Assembly (NCBI GenBank): GCA_021202835.1
Contig: JAJQCI010000079.1
Coordinates: 1 to 11,614, forward strand
Length of the DNA stretch: 11,614 nt
Source: Clostridiales bacterium
GTDB lineage: Bacteria; Bacillota; Clostridia; Lachnospirales; CAG-274
Reading direction: 5' to 3'
Shown: positions 1 through 6,654 of the stretch, one piece after another
Layout: each line of letters starts with the position of its first letter
How positions within the stretch are numbered: position 1 is the stretch's first letter
Translations under genes and position numbers: made by a program
Notes under the pieces: model-generated
Database searches by the model: none
Told to the model about the DNA's origin: nothing
Seen by the model: the letters and a program-made list of their open reading frames with translations, nothing else

Positions 1-1653
1 TTAAAATTGCCAAAATTCTGCTTTCGCCTTTTATTATTGCTCCCATAACCTCAGCCTCTATATGGAAGCGGACAAAGCTGCCGTCTGCCGTCATAACGGT
101 CAGATTTCCGCTTATGCTTCTGTCGCCCCGTTTATAGCTTCTTATCATAGCCTCAAGCTCTTTGTGGCTGTGAGGGCTTATAAGTCTTTCTCTTACGCTG
201 GCCTTAAAACAGTCCTGGGCTGTTATAACATAGCCGAGCCTTTCCTTTAGATTGTCGGTTACAAAAAGCTCTCTGTCATGAAGATTCAGCTCAAAAACAT
301 AATATGACGAAGCTCTTGAAATAAGATCAAGCCGTTTGGACAAAAACGCCGCCCTGCTTTGAGTCTCGGCCAAATCGTCTATTGGATAAAGAAGTGAAAT
401 AATTTGTTCCGTTTTTAAGTTCTTCGTCATTTCGTCTGAATACCACATTGTTTTTTTGCTCTTTGTGATAATTCTGAAAGAAATCTTCCTCCGTGTTTCG
501 CTTGAATTATAGAAATCTTCAAATTCTCTGAAAACCCTTGTTCTGTCTTCGTTATATATAAGATATTCGAAACGGTTTTTAAAAAGTGATTCTATCTCCG
601 CTACGGAATAGCCGAAAGCGTTGTTTAAAGCCCTTGAGCTGTATGAAATATTTCCCGGCCTTGTATACCCGTGCTGAATATAGGTTATTTTCAAGGCACG
701 GCTTGCATCGGCAAACCTTTCAAGCTGACCCAAAACGCTTATGTTTGATTTCTTAAAGAACAGAACCGAAAATATTATAACCGCCAGCATAATCGCCATA
801 AAGACAACAAACGTCAGCGCGACACAGGAAAAATACCCTAAGAGAACGCTGCGGTAGCCCGAGTCGGTTAAAACGGAAATAAGAACATAGTCATTTATTT
901 TAAGGGGATAAACCTGAATTCTGACCCCTTCTCCGTCTATGGAGTCTCTTAAAAACACGGGGGTGTTTTCACCGGCCGCCCTGTGATATTTTTCTATGTT
1001 TTCCTTTGAAAGGATATTCCCTATATTGCCCTTGTCTTCTATAAAATTATAATCTTCGGCGAGTATGGCGCCCTCTTTGCTTACAATGGCATAGTTTGTA
1101 TATTCGGAAGAAAAAAACACATCGGCCAGCCCCGACACAGTATCCGTCAGGCAGACCCCTCCCACAACAACACTGCCCTTATAAACAGGCGCCCCGTAGA
1201 GAAAACAGTCTGTGTCGTTAAAAACAAATTTTTCACACTTTACAACATTCCCCTCAAGAACCTTGTTAAAGCATTCTGCCCCTCTTACATCAAGCTCCTG
1301 GTTTTCAGTGGTGTAAAAAACCCCCTCTCGGCTTAAAATTCCCAGCATATAACAGTCAATATCATTTTTTGCTTCTTTAAGCCTGCTTAAAATATAGCTT
1401 TGGTTTTCATCCTCCACAAAATAAGACACGGCCGAAAGGGCGTTAATGTTTGCGCTTATATGTTCCTCAATGTCATAAGCGGCTCTCTCACTGTCTCTGT
1501 ATAATTCGTTTAAGATTTTTCTGTTAAGAACCAAACTGCAGATTGAAAAAAACAGACACACAGCACGGCCATTAAAACAACCGCACCGAAAGAAAGAAAC
1601 AAATATCTTTTATATACGCTTCTGTAGTCCTTATTTTTACTGTATATTTTCAT
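1..1653 (-). CDS. Membrane sensor with Cache-like outer domain and two PAS domains; partial, frameshifted
   Basis: My reverse-strand translation gives an open frame from about 1545 down to base 1 with no stop, about 515 residues, and the product continues beyond the left edge. The N-terminus lies in another frame: ATG at 1653-1651, preceded by GGAAGGG nine bases upstream. The two frames join only if the T7 run at 1546-1552 (minus-strand reading) is read as eight Ts. The joined protein has a membrane helix at about residues 17-42 and an outer domain of about 225 residues with a Cache-like FYTTENQELDVRG stretch. A second helix follows at about 268-300, ending in LAVIIFSVLFFKK. Two PAS-like regions come next, at about 318-418 (ALNNAFGYSVAEIE) and 440-551 (ELNLHDRELFVTDNLKERLG). 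This layout usually precedes a GGDEF, kinase or other output domain, which is not visible here, so the output is unknown. The gene is transcribed divergently from the glycosylation operon. Confidence 0.8.
1546..1552 (-). other. T7 homopolymer at the frameshift of the sensor gene
   Basis: Read on the minus strand, the codons are TGT TTT TTT CAA and the frame ends at TAA (1512-1510) after 47 residues. Slipping back one base, or adding one T, gives TGT TTT TTT TCA ATC TGC, which joins the long PAS frame without a gap. In the zero frame the run is T TTT TTT, the X XXY YYZ form of a -1 slippery heptamer. A sequencing or real indel in a homopolymer is the simplest explanation. Programmed slippage or phase variation also fits. 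Confidence 0.8.
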
Positions 1654-1693
1654 AATCTTAATCCCTTCCATGACATAAAAACACCACAACAAC

Positions 1694-1722
1694 ATTATAT
1701 CAAACTTTTGATAAGATTTCAA
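1694..1722 (-). promoter_or_regulatory. Sigma-A type promoter for the sensor gene
   Basis: On the minus strand there is TTGAAA (1722-1717), a 17-base spacer and a perfect TATAAT (1699-1694). A TGA precedes the -10 and gives an extended -10. Transcription would start near 1687, leaving a leader of about 35 bases before the ATG at 1653. Confidence 0.8.
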
Positions 1723-1742
1723 TATATTTTGCAAACTTATAC

Positions 1743-1771
1743 TTGAAAAAACTCTTCTGATTATGTAAAAT
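1743..1771 (+). promoter_or_regulatory. Sigma-A type promoter for the glycosylation operon
   Basis: TTGAAA (1743-1748), a 17-base spacer and TAAAAT (1766-1771) lie upstream of the glycosyltransferase. The predicted start near 1778 falls almost exactly at the left edge of the folded element at 1776-1830, so the transcript would begin with that structure. The leftward promoter is only about 20 bases away, so the two genes share a compact control region. Confidence 0.72.
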
Positions 1772-1775
1772 ATAC

Positions 1776-1830
1776 GTAACACCTCAGCAGGGCGCTTACG
1801 CCCGTGCAGGCTGCACGGCTGAACTGTTAC
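1776..1830 (+). repeat. Three-way-junction palindromic element in the operon leader
   Basis: The outer stem is GTAACA (1776-1781) with TGTTAC (1825-1830). After a CC/AC mismatch it continues as TCAGC (1784-1788) with GCTGA (1818-1822). Two hairpins sit inside: GGGCG-CTTA-CGCCC (1790-1803) and GTGCAG-G-CTGCAC (1804-1816). All stems are perfectly complementary. The element lies in the predicted 5' leader of the glycosyltransferase transcript. A shortened copy without the inner hairpins occurs in reverse orientation at 6061-6078, so it may be a dispersed repeat as well as an RNA structure. It has no terminator-like T run. Confidence 0.75.
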
Positions 1831-1863
1831 AAACACTTTAAGAAAGGACGGGCATAGGAATAT

Positions 1864-2826
1864 ATGAAACAGGTTGATATAATAGTGCCCTGCTATAACG
1901 AAACAGAAGTTATAAATATGTTTTATAATGAATGCAAAAAGGTTACCGATAAAATAGAGGGCTATAAAATAAATTATATATTTATAGACGACGGCTCAAG
2001 TGACAATACTCTTGAAAAGCTTAAAAAAATAGCCGAAAACCCGGACGCCGACTATATTTCCTTTTCCAGAAATTTCGGAAAAGAGGCGGCTATGTTTTCC
2101 GGCCTTAAAAATTCAAAGGGCGATATGGTTGTTTTAATGGACGCCGACCTTCAGCATCCCCCCGCTCTTCTGCCGGAGATGATAAAGGGCATAGAAGAGG
2201 GCTACGACTGTACGGCCACCTACAGAGCTACCCGTGACGGCGACCCCTATTTAAGAACTCTTTTTACAAACAGATTTTACAAGCTTGTAAACAAAATTTC
2301 CGACGTGAATATGCCTAACGGCGCCGGCGACTTCAGAATGATGAACAGAAAGATGGTAAACGCCGTTGTTGCAATGAGCGAGGTTCAGAGGTTTTCAAAG
2401 GGGATTTTCAGCTGGGTGGGTTTTAAAACAAAGTGGATATCCTTTGAAGACGCCGAGCGTGCCGCAGGCCAGACAAAGTGGAATTTTTGGAAGCTTTTCA
2501 TATATGCCGTAGACGGCATAACCGCCTTTTCAACGGCCCCCTTAAGGCTGGCTTCCGTTGTGGGCTCATTTATTTCATTTTCGGCCTTTGTCTATCTCTT
2601 TTATGTGGTTTTAAAAACAATAATACACGGCAAAGACTTCCCCGGCTATGCCACTGTAGTTGCCCTTATTCTGTTTATAGGCGGCTTTATAATTTTAAGC
2701 TGCGGAATTCTGGGGGAATACGTTGCCAAAATATATATGGAGGTTAAAAACCGGCCCGTATATTTAATAGGCGAAACAAGCCTTAAAAACCCAAAGGAAG
2801 GATATGATAAAAATGGAGGGGATTAA
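1864..2826 (+). CDS. GtrB/CsbB-like polyprenyl-phosphate glycosyltransferase (GT2, DPM1-like)
   Basis: This 320-residue enzyme would transfer a sugar from a nucleotide donor to undecaprenyl phosphate at the inner face of the membrane. The GT2 domain fills about residues 1-200. It has the start VDIIVPCYNE, the nucleotide-binding acidic motif DDGSSDNT (42-49), the metal-binding DADLQHPP (93-100), and a conserved stretch QRFSKGIFSWVGF (175-187). Two membrane helices follow at about 228-252 and 264-288, then a short basic tail; this is the usual GtrB/CsbB/YkcC layout and length. The start is ATG 1864 with AGGA at 1856-1859 only four bases away; a better AAAGGA at 1843-1848 is too distant, so initiation may be weak. 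It overlaps the GtrA-like gene by 23 bases. The sugar cannot be told from sequence. Confidence 0.92.
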   Translation: MKQVDIIVPCYNETEVINMFYNECKKVTDKIEGYKINYIFIDDGSSDNTLEKLKKIAENPDADYISFSRNFGKEAAMFSGLKNSKGDMVVLMDADLQHPPALLPEMIKGIEEGYDCTATYRATRDGDPYLRTLFTNRFYKLVNKISDVNMPNGAGDFRMMNRKMVNAVVAMSEVQRFSKGIFSWVGFKTKWISFEDAERAAGQTKWNFWKLFIYAVDGITAFSTAPLRLASVVGSFISFSAFVYLFYVVLKTIIHGKDFPGYATVVALILFIGGFIILSCGILGEYVAKIYMEVKNRPVYLIGETSLKNPKEGYDKNGGD

Positions 2827-3241
2827 AAAGCTTTACAGAAGCGAGGTTATACGTTATCTTTTTTTCGGCGGCTTAACTACCGTCGTAGGCGTAGGCACAT
2901 ACTGGCTTTTTTCAAACGCTCTTTCTGTGGACGGTGAAATCACTCCTCTAGCCGTTCAGCTGGCGAATTTTCTTTCCTGGATTTTGGCTGTGGCCTTTGC
3001 TTATATAACAAACAAGCTTTTCGTGTTTGAATCAAAGTCGTTTAAGCCCTCATTTCTTGTAAGGGAAGCCGGCGCCTTTGTTTCGGCCAGAGTTTTTTCC
3101 CTTGTCGTTGAGGCTTTGTGGATTTTTGTTACAACCCTTTTGGGGCTTAACGATAAAATCGCCAAAATAATAGGACAGTTTTTTGTTGTTGTAATAAATT
3201 ATGTTTTAAGTAAACTCTTTATATTTAAAAAGGAGAAGTAA
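2804..3241 (+). CDS. GtrA/GtcA-like four-helix membrane protein (putative lipid-linked sugar flippase)
   Basis: This 145-residue protein has four hydrophobic segments, at about residues 17-38, 46-69, 88-113 and 119-140, and basic ends, which is the GtrA-family pattern. The family signatures are visible: RYLFFGGLTTVVG near the N-terminus, ANFLSWILAVAFAYITNKLFVF in the middle and a terminal INYVLSKLFIF. Family members are thought to flip undecaprenyl-phosphate sugars made by the partner GtrB enzyme, and the upstream overlapping gene is exactly such a partner. AAAGGAAGG at 2793-2801 is only two bases from ATG 2804 but eleven from ATG 2813 (MEGIKK), so the true start may be 2813. The gene ends one base before the yfhO start, so coupling is likely. 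Confidence 0.92.
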   Translation: MIKMEGIKKLYRSEVIRYLFFGGLTTVVGVGTYWLFSNALSVDGEITPLAVQLANFLSWILAVAFAYITNKLFVFESKSFKPSFLVREAGAFVSARVFSLVVEALWIFVTTLLGLNDKIAKIIGQFFVVVINYVLSKLFIFKKEK

Positions 3242-3242
3242 A

Positions 3243-4202
3243 ATGCAGAAAAATAAGGAAACCAAAAGCTTGGGCGAGCTTCTTTACGAATGGAGATATA
3301 TATTCCTTACGTTCATTTTAGCCGCCCTTATAATGAACATTGTTTATATTTTAAGAGAAATCTACCCCTACGGCCCAAACACAATTCTGAAGGTAGACCT
3401 TTATCATCAATACGGCCCTTACCATGAGGAGTTCCGCTACAGAATTTTAAACGGAAAAAGCCTTTTCTACAGCTGGGAAGGGGGCTTAGGCAAAAATTTC
3501 GTTGCTCAGGCGGCCTATTACACAGCCAGCCCGGTAAGTCTTCTTATGCTTCTTTTCCCACAGTACAATATGCCGGAGGCTATGGCCTTCTTCATACTCA
3601 TAAAAATAGCCTTCGCAGGAGCCTTCTGCGGAATTTACCTTAAGAAAACCTACGGCAAAAACGACCTTTCAATAGTTTTCTTTTCCCTTATGTATGCCTT
3701 TATGTCATTTATGACCGGCTTCTATTGGAATGTTATGTGGCTTGACGCCGTTGCCCTCTTCCCCATAGTGGCTCTGGGCATAGAAAGCATTGTCAAAGAG
3801 GGAAAATTCAAAACCTACGCCATATCTCTCGCCCTTGTCATTTTCATAAACTTCTATATCGCCTTTATGGCTTGTGTTTTTGCGGCCCTTTACTATCTTG
3901 TGGTTCTTTTTTCAAACTACGATATAAAGAAAAATTTTAAAACCGTCATAAACAGAACTCTCCTTTTTGCGGTTATGTCGCTTTTGGCAGGCGGTATGGC
4001 TATGGTTCTTATGCTACCTACGGCAATAGCTCTTTCGGAAACGGCCACCAGTGAAACCTCCTTCCCCAAGTTTGATGTGTATATGAATATTCTTCATCTT
4101 TTGTCAAACCATTTCATAGGAGCAAGACCCGTTGTTTTGGGACGAAACGAAGACCTTCCCAACATCTACACCGGTCTGCTTACGGTTATGCTTCTTCCCT
4201 AA
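3243..4202 (+). CDS. YfhO-like GT-C membrane protein, N-terminal part
   Basis: This 319-residue part carries the N-terminal half of the membrane region: a first helix at about 17-38, then further helices at roughly 88-106, 112-132, 142-160, 165-182, 190-224 and 238-264. The first outer loop holds the YfhO hallmark DLYHQYGPYHEEF (52-64); Asp52 is a good candidate for the catalytic acid of a GT-C fold. In Bacillus and Listeria, YfhO-type proteins move a flipped lipid-linked sugar onto lipoteichoic or wall teichoic acid. AGGAG at 3231-3235 sits seven bases before ATG 3243, a strong site, one base after the GtrA-like stop. The frame ends at TAA 4200-4202 in mid-membrane region, without the outer C-terminal domain, so alone it is unlikely to work. 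Confidence 0.88.
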   Translation: MQKNKETKSLGELLYEWRYIFLTFILAALIMNIVYILREIYPYGPNTILKVDLYHQYGPYHEEFRYRILNGKSLFYSWEGGLGKNFVAQAAYYTASPVSLLMLLFPQYNMPEAMAFFILIKIAFAGAFCGIYLKKTYGKNDLSIVFFSLMYAFMSFMTGFYWNVMWLDAVALFPIVALGIESIVKEGKFKTYAISLALVIFINFYIAFMACVFAALYYLVVLFSNYDIKKNFKTVINRTLLFAVMSLLAGGMAMVLMLPTAIALSETATSETSFPKFDVYMNILHLLSNHFIGARPVVLGRNEDLPNIYTGLLTVMLLP

Positions 4203-4208
4203 TATTCT

Positions 4209-6008
4209 ATGGATAAAACAACAAAGAAGAGGGAGAAGGTTCTCTACTCAGCTCTTCTTGTGTTTATGCTTCTTTGCTGCTGCATAAAACCCTTAGACTT
4301 CCTTATCCACGGTATGCACTTCCCCTCGAACCTGCCCCACCGTTTCACGTTCATTTACAGCTTTGTCCTTCTGATAATGGCCTACAGAGCTTTCTTAAGT
4401 TTCAGGGAGGATAGAAGGCTTAAATTCGAATATCTTTTCGTAATCTGCGCTGTTTATATTGTTTGGATGTGCATTACGGAGTTCTGCTTTGTGTCGGTTT
4501 ATGACAAAATAGAGAGAACCCTGACCAACACAGACATAATAATAAACATCTGCGCAATGGCGGTCTATACGTTAATTCTTTATTTTTACAAGGGCGCTAA
4601 AAAGGCTTCTCTTACGCCGGTTTACGCCGTTCTTCTGGTCTGTATATTCGCCGAAATGCTTTTCGGCTCTTATACCGGCCTTGACAGAACAACCGACAGA
4701 ACAGCCTATGTGAAATATATCGACCCGGGTACGGCCGTGGCGGAATATGAAGCCGAAAATTCGGATGAATTTTACAGAACGGAATACAGGCGCTTTACGG
4801 CTATAAATGACGCCGCTCTTTATCACTATCCCGGTTTTTCACAGTTCTCATCAATGGCTCCCGGCGACACAACGGCTCTTATAAGAAGCTTAGGCATAGC
4901 CGCAACCTCAAACTCACACCGCTATTATGACCCGACTGCCCTTGTTGACGCTATGTTCAGCATGAAGTATATTATGAACAAAGACGGAACAATATCAAGC
5001 GACAGATATGACTATGTGGATACCTGGGAAACAACCCTCTCCGACGGAACAACCTCGTCTGTTTCACTTTATGAAAACAAATACTGGCTGCCTCTGGGCT
5101 TTATGGTAAGCTCCGACATTGAAAACTGGGAGGCGGAGGACAGCATACAGCCCTTCGAAATCCAAAACGAATTTGTTCATAAGGCGGCAGGTGTAGACGA
5201 GGATATGTTTACAATGACGGAGATTGATGATTTCAGCTATGAAAACCTGAGAATCACAAAGGCTCTGGGAGATGACGGAGAATATGAAGCCATAGACGCC
5301 GACGCCCCGGCCTATCAAACCGGTGACAGCGAAAATATCGACCTCAAATATGAGCTTACAAACGCCGCCGACTTAAACGCCGTTCCCTCCGCATCGGCAA
5401 GCGTAAAATTCACAGAGTCCGCCTATGTTTATTTCTATGTAGACGCCGGCAACACAAAGCGTGTTTTATATAACATTGACGGCGGCGGCAAAAACGACAG
5501 AGAGCTTTCAACCGGCCGAAGCCTTTTCGATGTAGGTCAGGTTAACGCAGGCCAAACCCTCAATATATCCTTCGAACTTACAAACAGAGGTGAATTCGAA
5601 AAAACCTACAGAACATCAGGCGATATAAAAATTTATGTTGCAAAATATAACGAAGATGTTTTTATTAAGGCTTATGACAAGCTTTCGGAAAATCCCCTTA
5701 TCGTTCCCGTTCCCGAAGACGACACGGTTGTAGACGGTGTTGTAACAGCCGATTATGACGGCGTTCTCTACACATCAATTCCCTACGACAAGGGCTGGAG
5801 CCTTACCGTAGACGGAAACGACGCCGAATATATAGGCATAGGAAACAACGGTCTTATAGGCGTTCGCCTTACAGAAGGAACACACGAAATAAGGTTTAAA
5901 TATACCCCCCGAGGCTTCTGGCCCGGTTTGGCGGTCAGCGCAGTAAGCATAGCCCTCTTCGTGTTCATATGCATAAAAACATCAAAGAAAAATAAAACCG
6001 GGGTATAA
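4209..6008 (+). CDS. YfhO-like protein, C-terminal part with outer domain
   Basis: These 599 residues continue YfhO in the same frame. First come the remaining membrane helices (about 11-30, 44-64, 73-95, 108-127, 136-154), with the family stretch HGMHFPSNLPHRFTF at 34-48. A large soluble domain of roughly 160-565 follows, then a closing helix at about 571-592 and a basic tail. The end carries the conserved YfhO signature SIPYDKGWSLTVDG and GTHEIRFKYTPRGFWPG. The nominal ATG at 4209 has no Shine-Dalgarno sequence (preceding bases CTTCCCTAATATTCT), so it is probably not a separately started gene but the stranded second half. Coding quality is undamaged across 1.8 kb, which points to a recent stop, a base-call error, or readthrough. 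A terminator follows directly. Confidence 0.88.
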   Translation: MDKTTKKREKVLYSALLVFMLLCCCIKPLDFLIHGMHFPSNLPHRFTFIYSFVLLIMAYRAFLSFREDRRLKFEYLFVICAVYIVWMCITEFCFVSVYDKIERTLTNTDIIINICAMAVYTLILYFYKGAKKASLTPVYAVLLVCIFAEMLFGSYTGLDRTTDRTAYVKYIDPGTAVAEYEAENSDEFYRTEYRRFTAINDAALYHYPGFSQFSSMAPGDTTALIRSLGIAATSNSHRYYDPTALVDAMFSMKYIMNKDGTISSDRYDYVDTWETTLSDGTTSSVSLYENKYWLPLGFMVSSDIENWEAEDSIQPFEIQNEFVHKAAGVDEDMFTMTEIDDFSYENLRITKALGDDGEYEAIDADAPAYQTGDSENIDLKYELTNAADLNAVPSASASVKFTESAYVYFYVDAGNTKRVLYNIDGGGKNDRELSTGRSLFDVGQVNAGQTLNISFELTNRGEFEKTYRTSGDIKIYVAKYNEDVFIKAYDKLSENPLIVPVPEDDTVVDGVVTADYDGVLYTSIPYDKGWSLTVDGNDAEYIGIGNNGLIGVRLTEGTHEIRFKYTPRGFWPGLAVSAVSIALFVFICIKTSKKNKTGV

Positions 6009-6014
6009 GCCCCG

Positions 6015-6050
6015 AAAAACCGTCCTCCTTTCCGCTGAGGGCGGCTTTTT
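6015..6050 (+). terminator. Rho-independent terminator of the glycosylation operon
   Basis: CCGTCCTC (6020-6027) pairs with GAGGGCGG (6037-6044) through eight base pairs including one G-T, with a nine-base loop. CTTTTT follows at 6045-6050 and an A run at 6015-6019 precedes it. It begins seven bases after the yfhO stop. Confidence 0.88.
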
Positions 6051-6053
6051 ATG

Positions 6054-6078
6054 CAGCAGCTCAGCCGTGCCCTGCTGA
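6054..6078 (-). repeat. Shortened inverted copy of the 1784-1822 palindromic element
   Basis: The minus strand of 6061-6078 reads TCAGCAGGGCACGGCTGA. This equals the two ends of the 39-base element at 1784-1822 joined after loss of 21 internal bases, the part that holds the two inner hairpins. It keeps the TCAGC/GCTGA pairing, and CAGCAG (6054-6059) can also pair with CTGCTG (6072-6077). A looser match goes on beyond it: GTGTTTTTATGTATATTT here against GTGTTACGTATATTTT on the minus strand at copy one. The spot lies between the operon terminator and the next gene. Confidence 0.65.
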
Positions 6079-6128
6079 ACCGTTGTGTTTTTATGTATAT
6101 TTAAGAAATATAAGTCAATATTAATATT

Positions 6129-6512
6129 ATGAAAAAAAGATTTTTAATTTACGGATTTACGGGAATAATTATGGAAACACTGTGGACGGGCTTAAACTCT
6201 CTCATAAGCGGTCACTTAAGCCTTATGACCCATACCTCTCTTTGGATGGTCTTAATTTACGGCCTTATGGTGTTTAACGAGCCGGTGTTTATGCTTTTTA
6301 AGAAGAAGCCCCTTTGGCTTCGGGGTTTGGTCTACACACTTATAATCTTTTCCGTTGAATATTTAAGCGGAAGATTTTTAAAAGCACTTGGTGTCTGCCC
6401 ATGGAGCTACTCTCCCGAGCGAAGCATAAACGGCCTAATAATGCCGGCCTATGCGCCCCTTTGGTTCGGAGCAGGGCTTTTTTATGAAAAACTGTTTTTC
6501 TCCCTCAAATAG
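6129..6512 (+). CDS. Small membrane protein of the putative ABC-transporter type IV (CmpB-like) family
   Basis: This 127-residue protein has about four hydrophobic segments (5-25, 36-56, 64-84, 103-123). The N-terminus RFLIYGFTGIIMETLW resembles the G(F)xGxxxE start of the CmpB-like family. SVEYLSGRFLKALGVCPWSYSP followed by NGLIMPAYAPLWFGAGLFYEKLF resembles its C-terminal EY(L)xG...W.Y....NG core. No ATPase partner is nearby, and despite the family name transport has not been shown, so the role is unknown. No clear Shine-Dalgarno sequence precedes the ATG (upstream bases are A/T only), so expression may be low or the leader short. It has its own terminator and is not part of either neighbouring operon. 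Frame and length look intact. Confidence 0.7.
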   Translation: MKKRFLIYGFTGIIMETLWTGLNSLISGHLSLMTHTSLWMVLIYGLMVFNEPVFMLFKKKPLWLRGLVYTLIIFSVEYLSGRFLKALGVCPWSYSPERSINGLIMPAYAPLWFGAGLFYEKLFFSLK

Positions 6513-6537
6513 GGGCGGAACTTCTCCGTCCTTATTT
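6512..6537 (+). terminator. Rho-independent terminator after the CmpB-like gene
   Basis: GGGCGGA (6513-6519) pairs with TCCGTCC (6525-6531) with one G-T wobble and an ACTTC loop, followed by TTATTTTT. It overlaps the stop codon of the preceding gene by one base. Confidence 0.85.
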
Positions 6538-6590
6538 TTCTGCGTGTTTCAGACCGGAAGACAGCAATATATTATTAAAAAAACTAAAAA

Positions 6591-6622
6591 TTGTTTATTG
6601 TTTTGGTTTTATGTGCTATAAT
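6591..6622 (+). promoter_or_regulatory. Promoter of the birA operon
   Basis: A perfect TATAAT lies at 6617-6622, directly preceded by TGC, which makes an extended -10. The -35 region is poor: TTGTTT at 6591-6596 is 20 bases away, and TTTATT at 6594-6599 is at the 17-base spacing. An A/T-rich tract (6569-6600) lies upstream and may act as an UP element. The leader would be only about 27 bases long. I see no palindromic biotin-operator-like site over it. Confidence 0.65.
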
Positions 6623-6654
6623 TAAATTAATTAAGCAGACCGGAGGTGACATAG

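Larger units (their letters stand above)
3243..6008 (+). pseudogene. yfhO: yfhO as one gene, broken by an in-frame TAA at 4200-4202
   Basis: Frames before and after the stop are identical (3243 and 4209 are both multiples of three), with no indel. Reading through gives about 921 residues, in line with intact YfhO proteins. The junction LLP-stop-YSMDKTTKKREK falls where the family normally reads through a helix into a basic loop. A single base change (for example TTA to TAA) would explain it. The two parts are described in separate entries. Confidence 0.8.

Noticed and set aside
62..250. Plus-strand frame of 62 codons
   Set aside because: It lies wholly inside the minus-strand PAS coding region, has no ribosome binding site and resembles no protein.
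4200..4202. TAA reassigned to an amino acid (alternative genetic code)
   Set aside because: Other genes in the window end normally at TAA, several with the next gene starting directly there, so TAA works as a stop.
4209..4211. Independent start of a separate gene at ATG 4209
   Set aside because: No Shine-Dalgarno sequence upstream, and the product is plainly the second half of YfhO in the same frame.
6046..6095. TTTTTATG at 6046-6053 and 6088-6095 as an 8-base target duplication around repeat copy two
   Set aside because: The left T run belongs to the terminator, the motif is low complexity, and copy one shows no matching flanking repeats.
6550..6644. Direct repeat CAGACCGGA at 6550-6558 and 6636-6644 as an operator of birA
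   Set aside because: Only nine bases, not palindromic, and the second copy overlaps the ribosome binding site; chance is likely.
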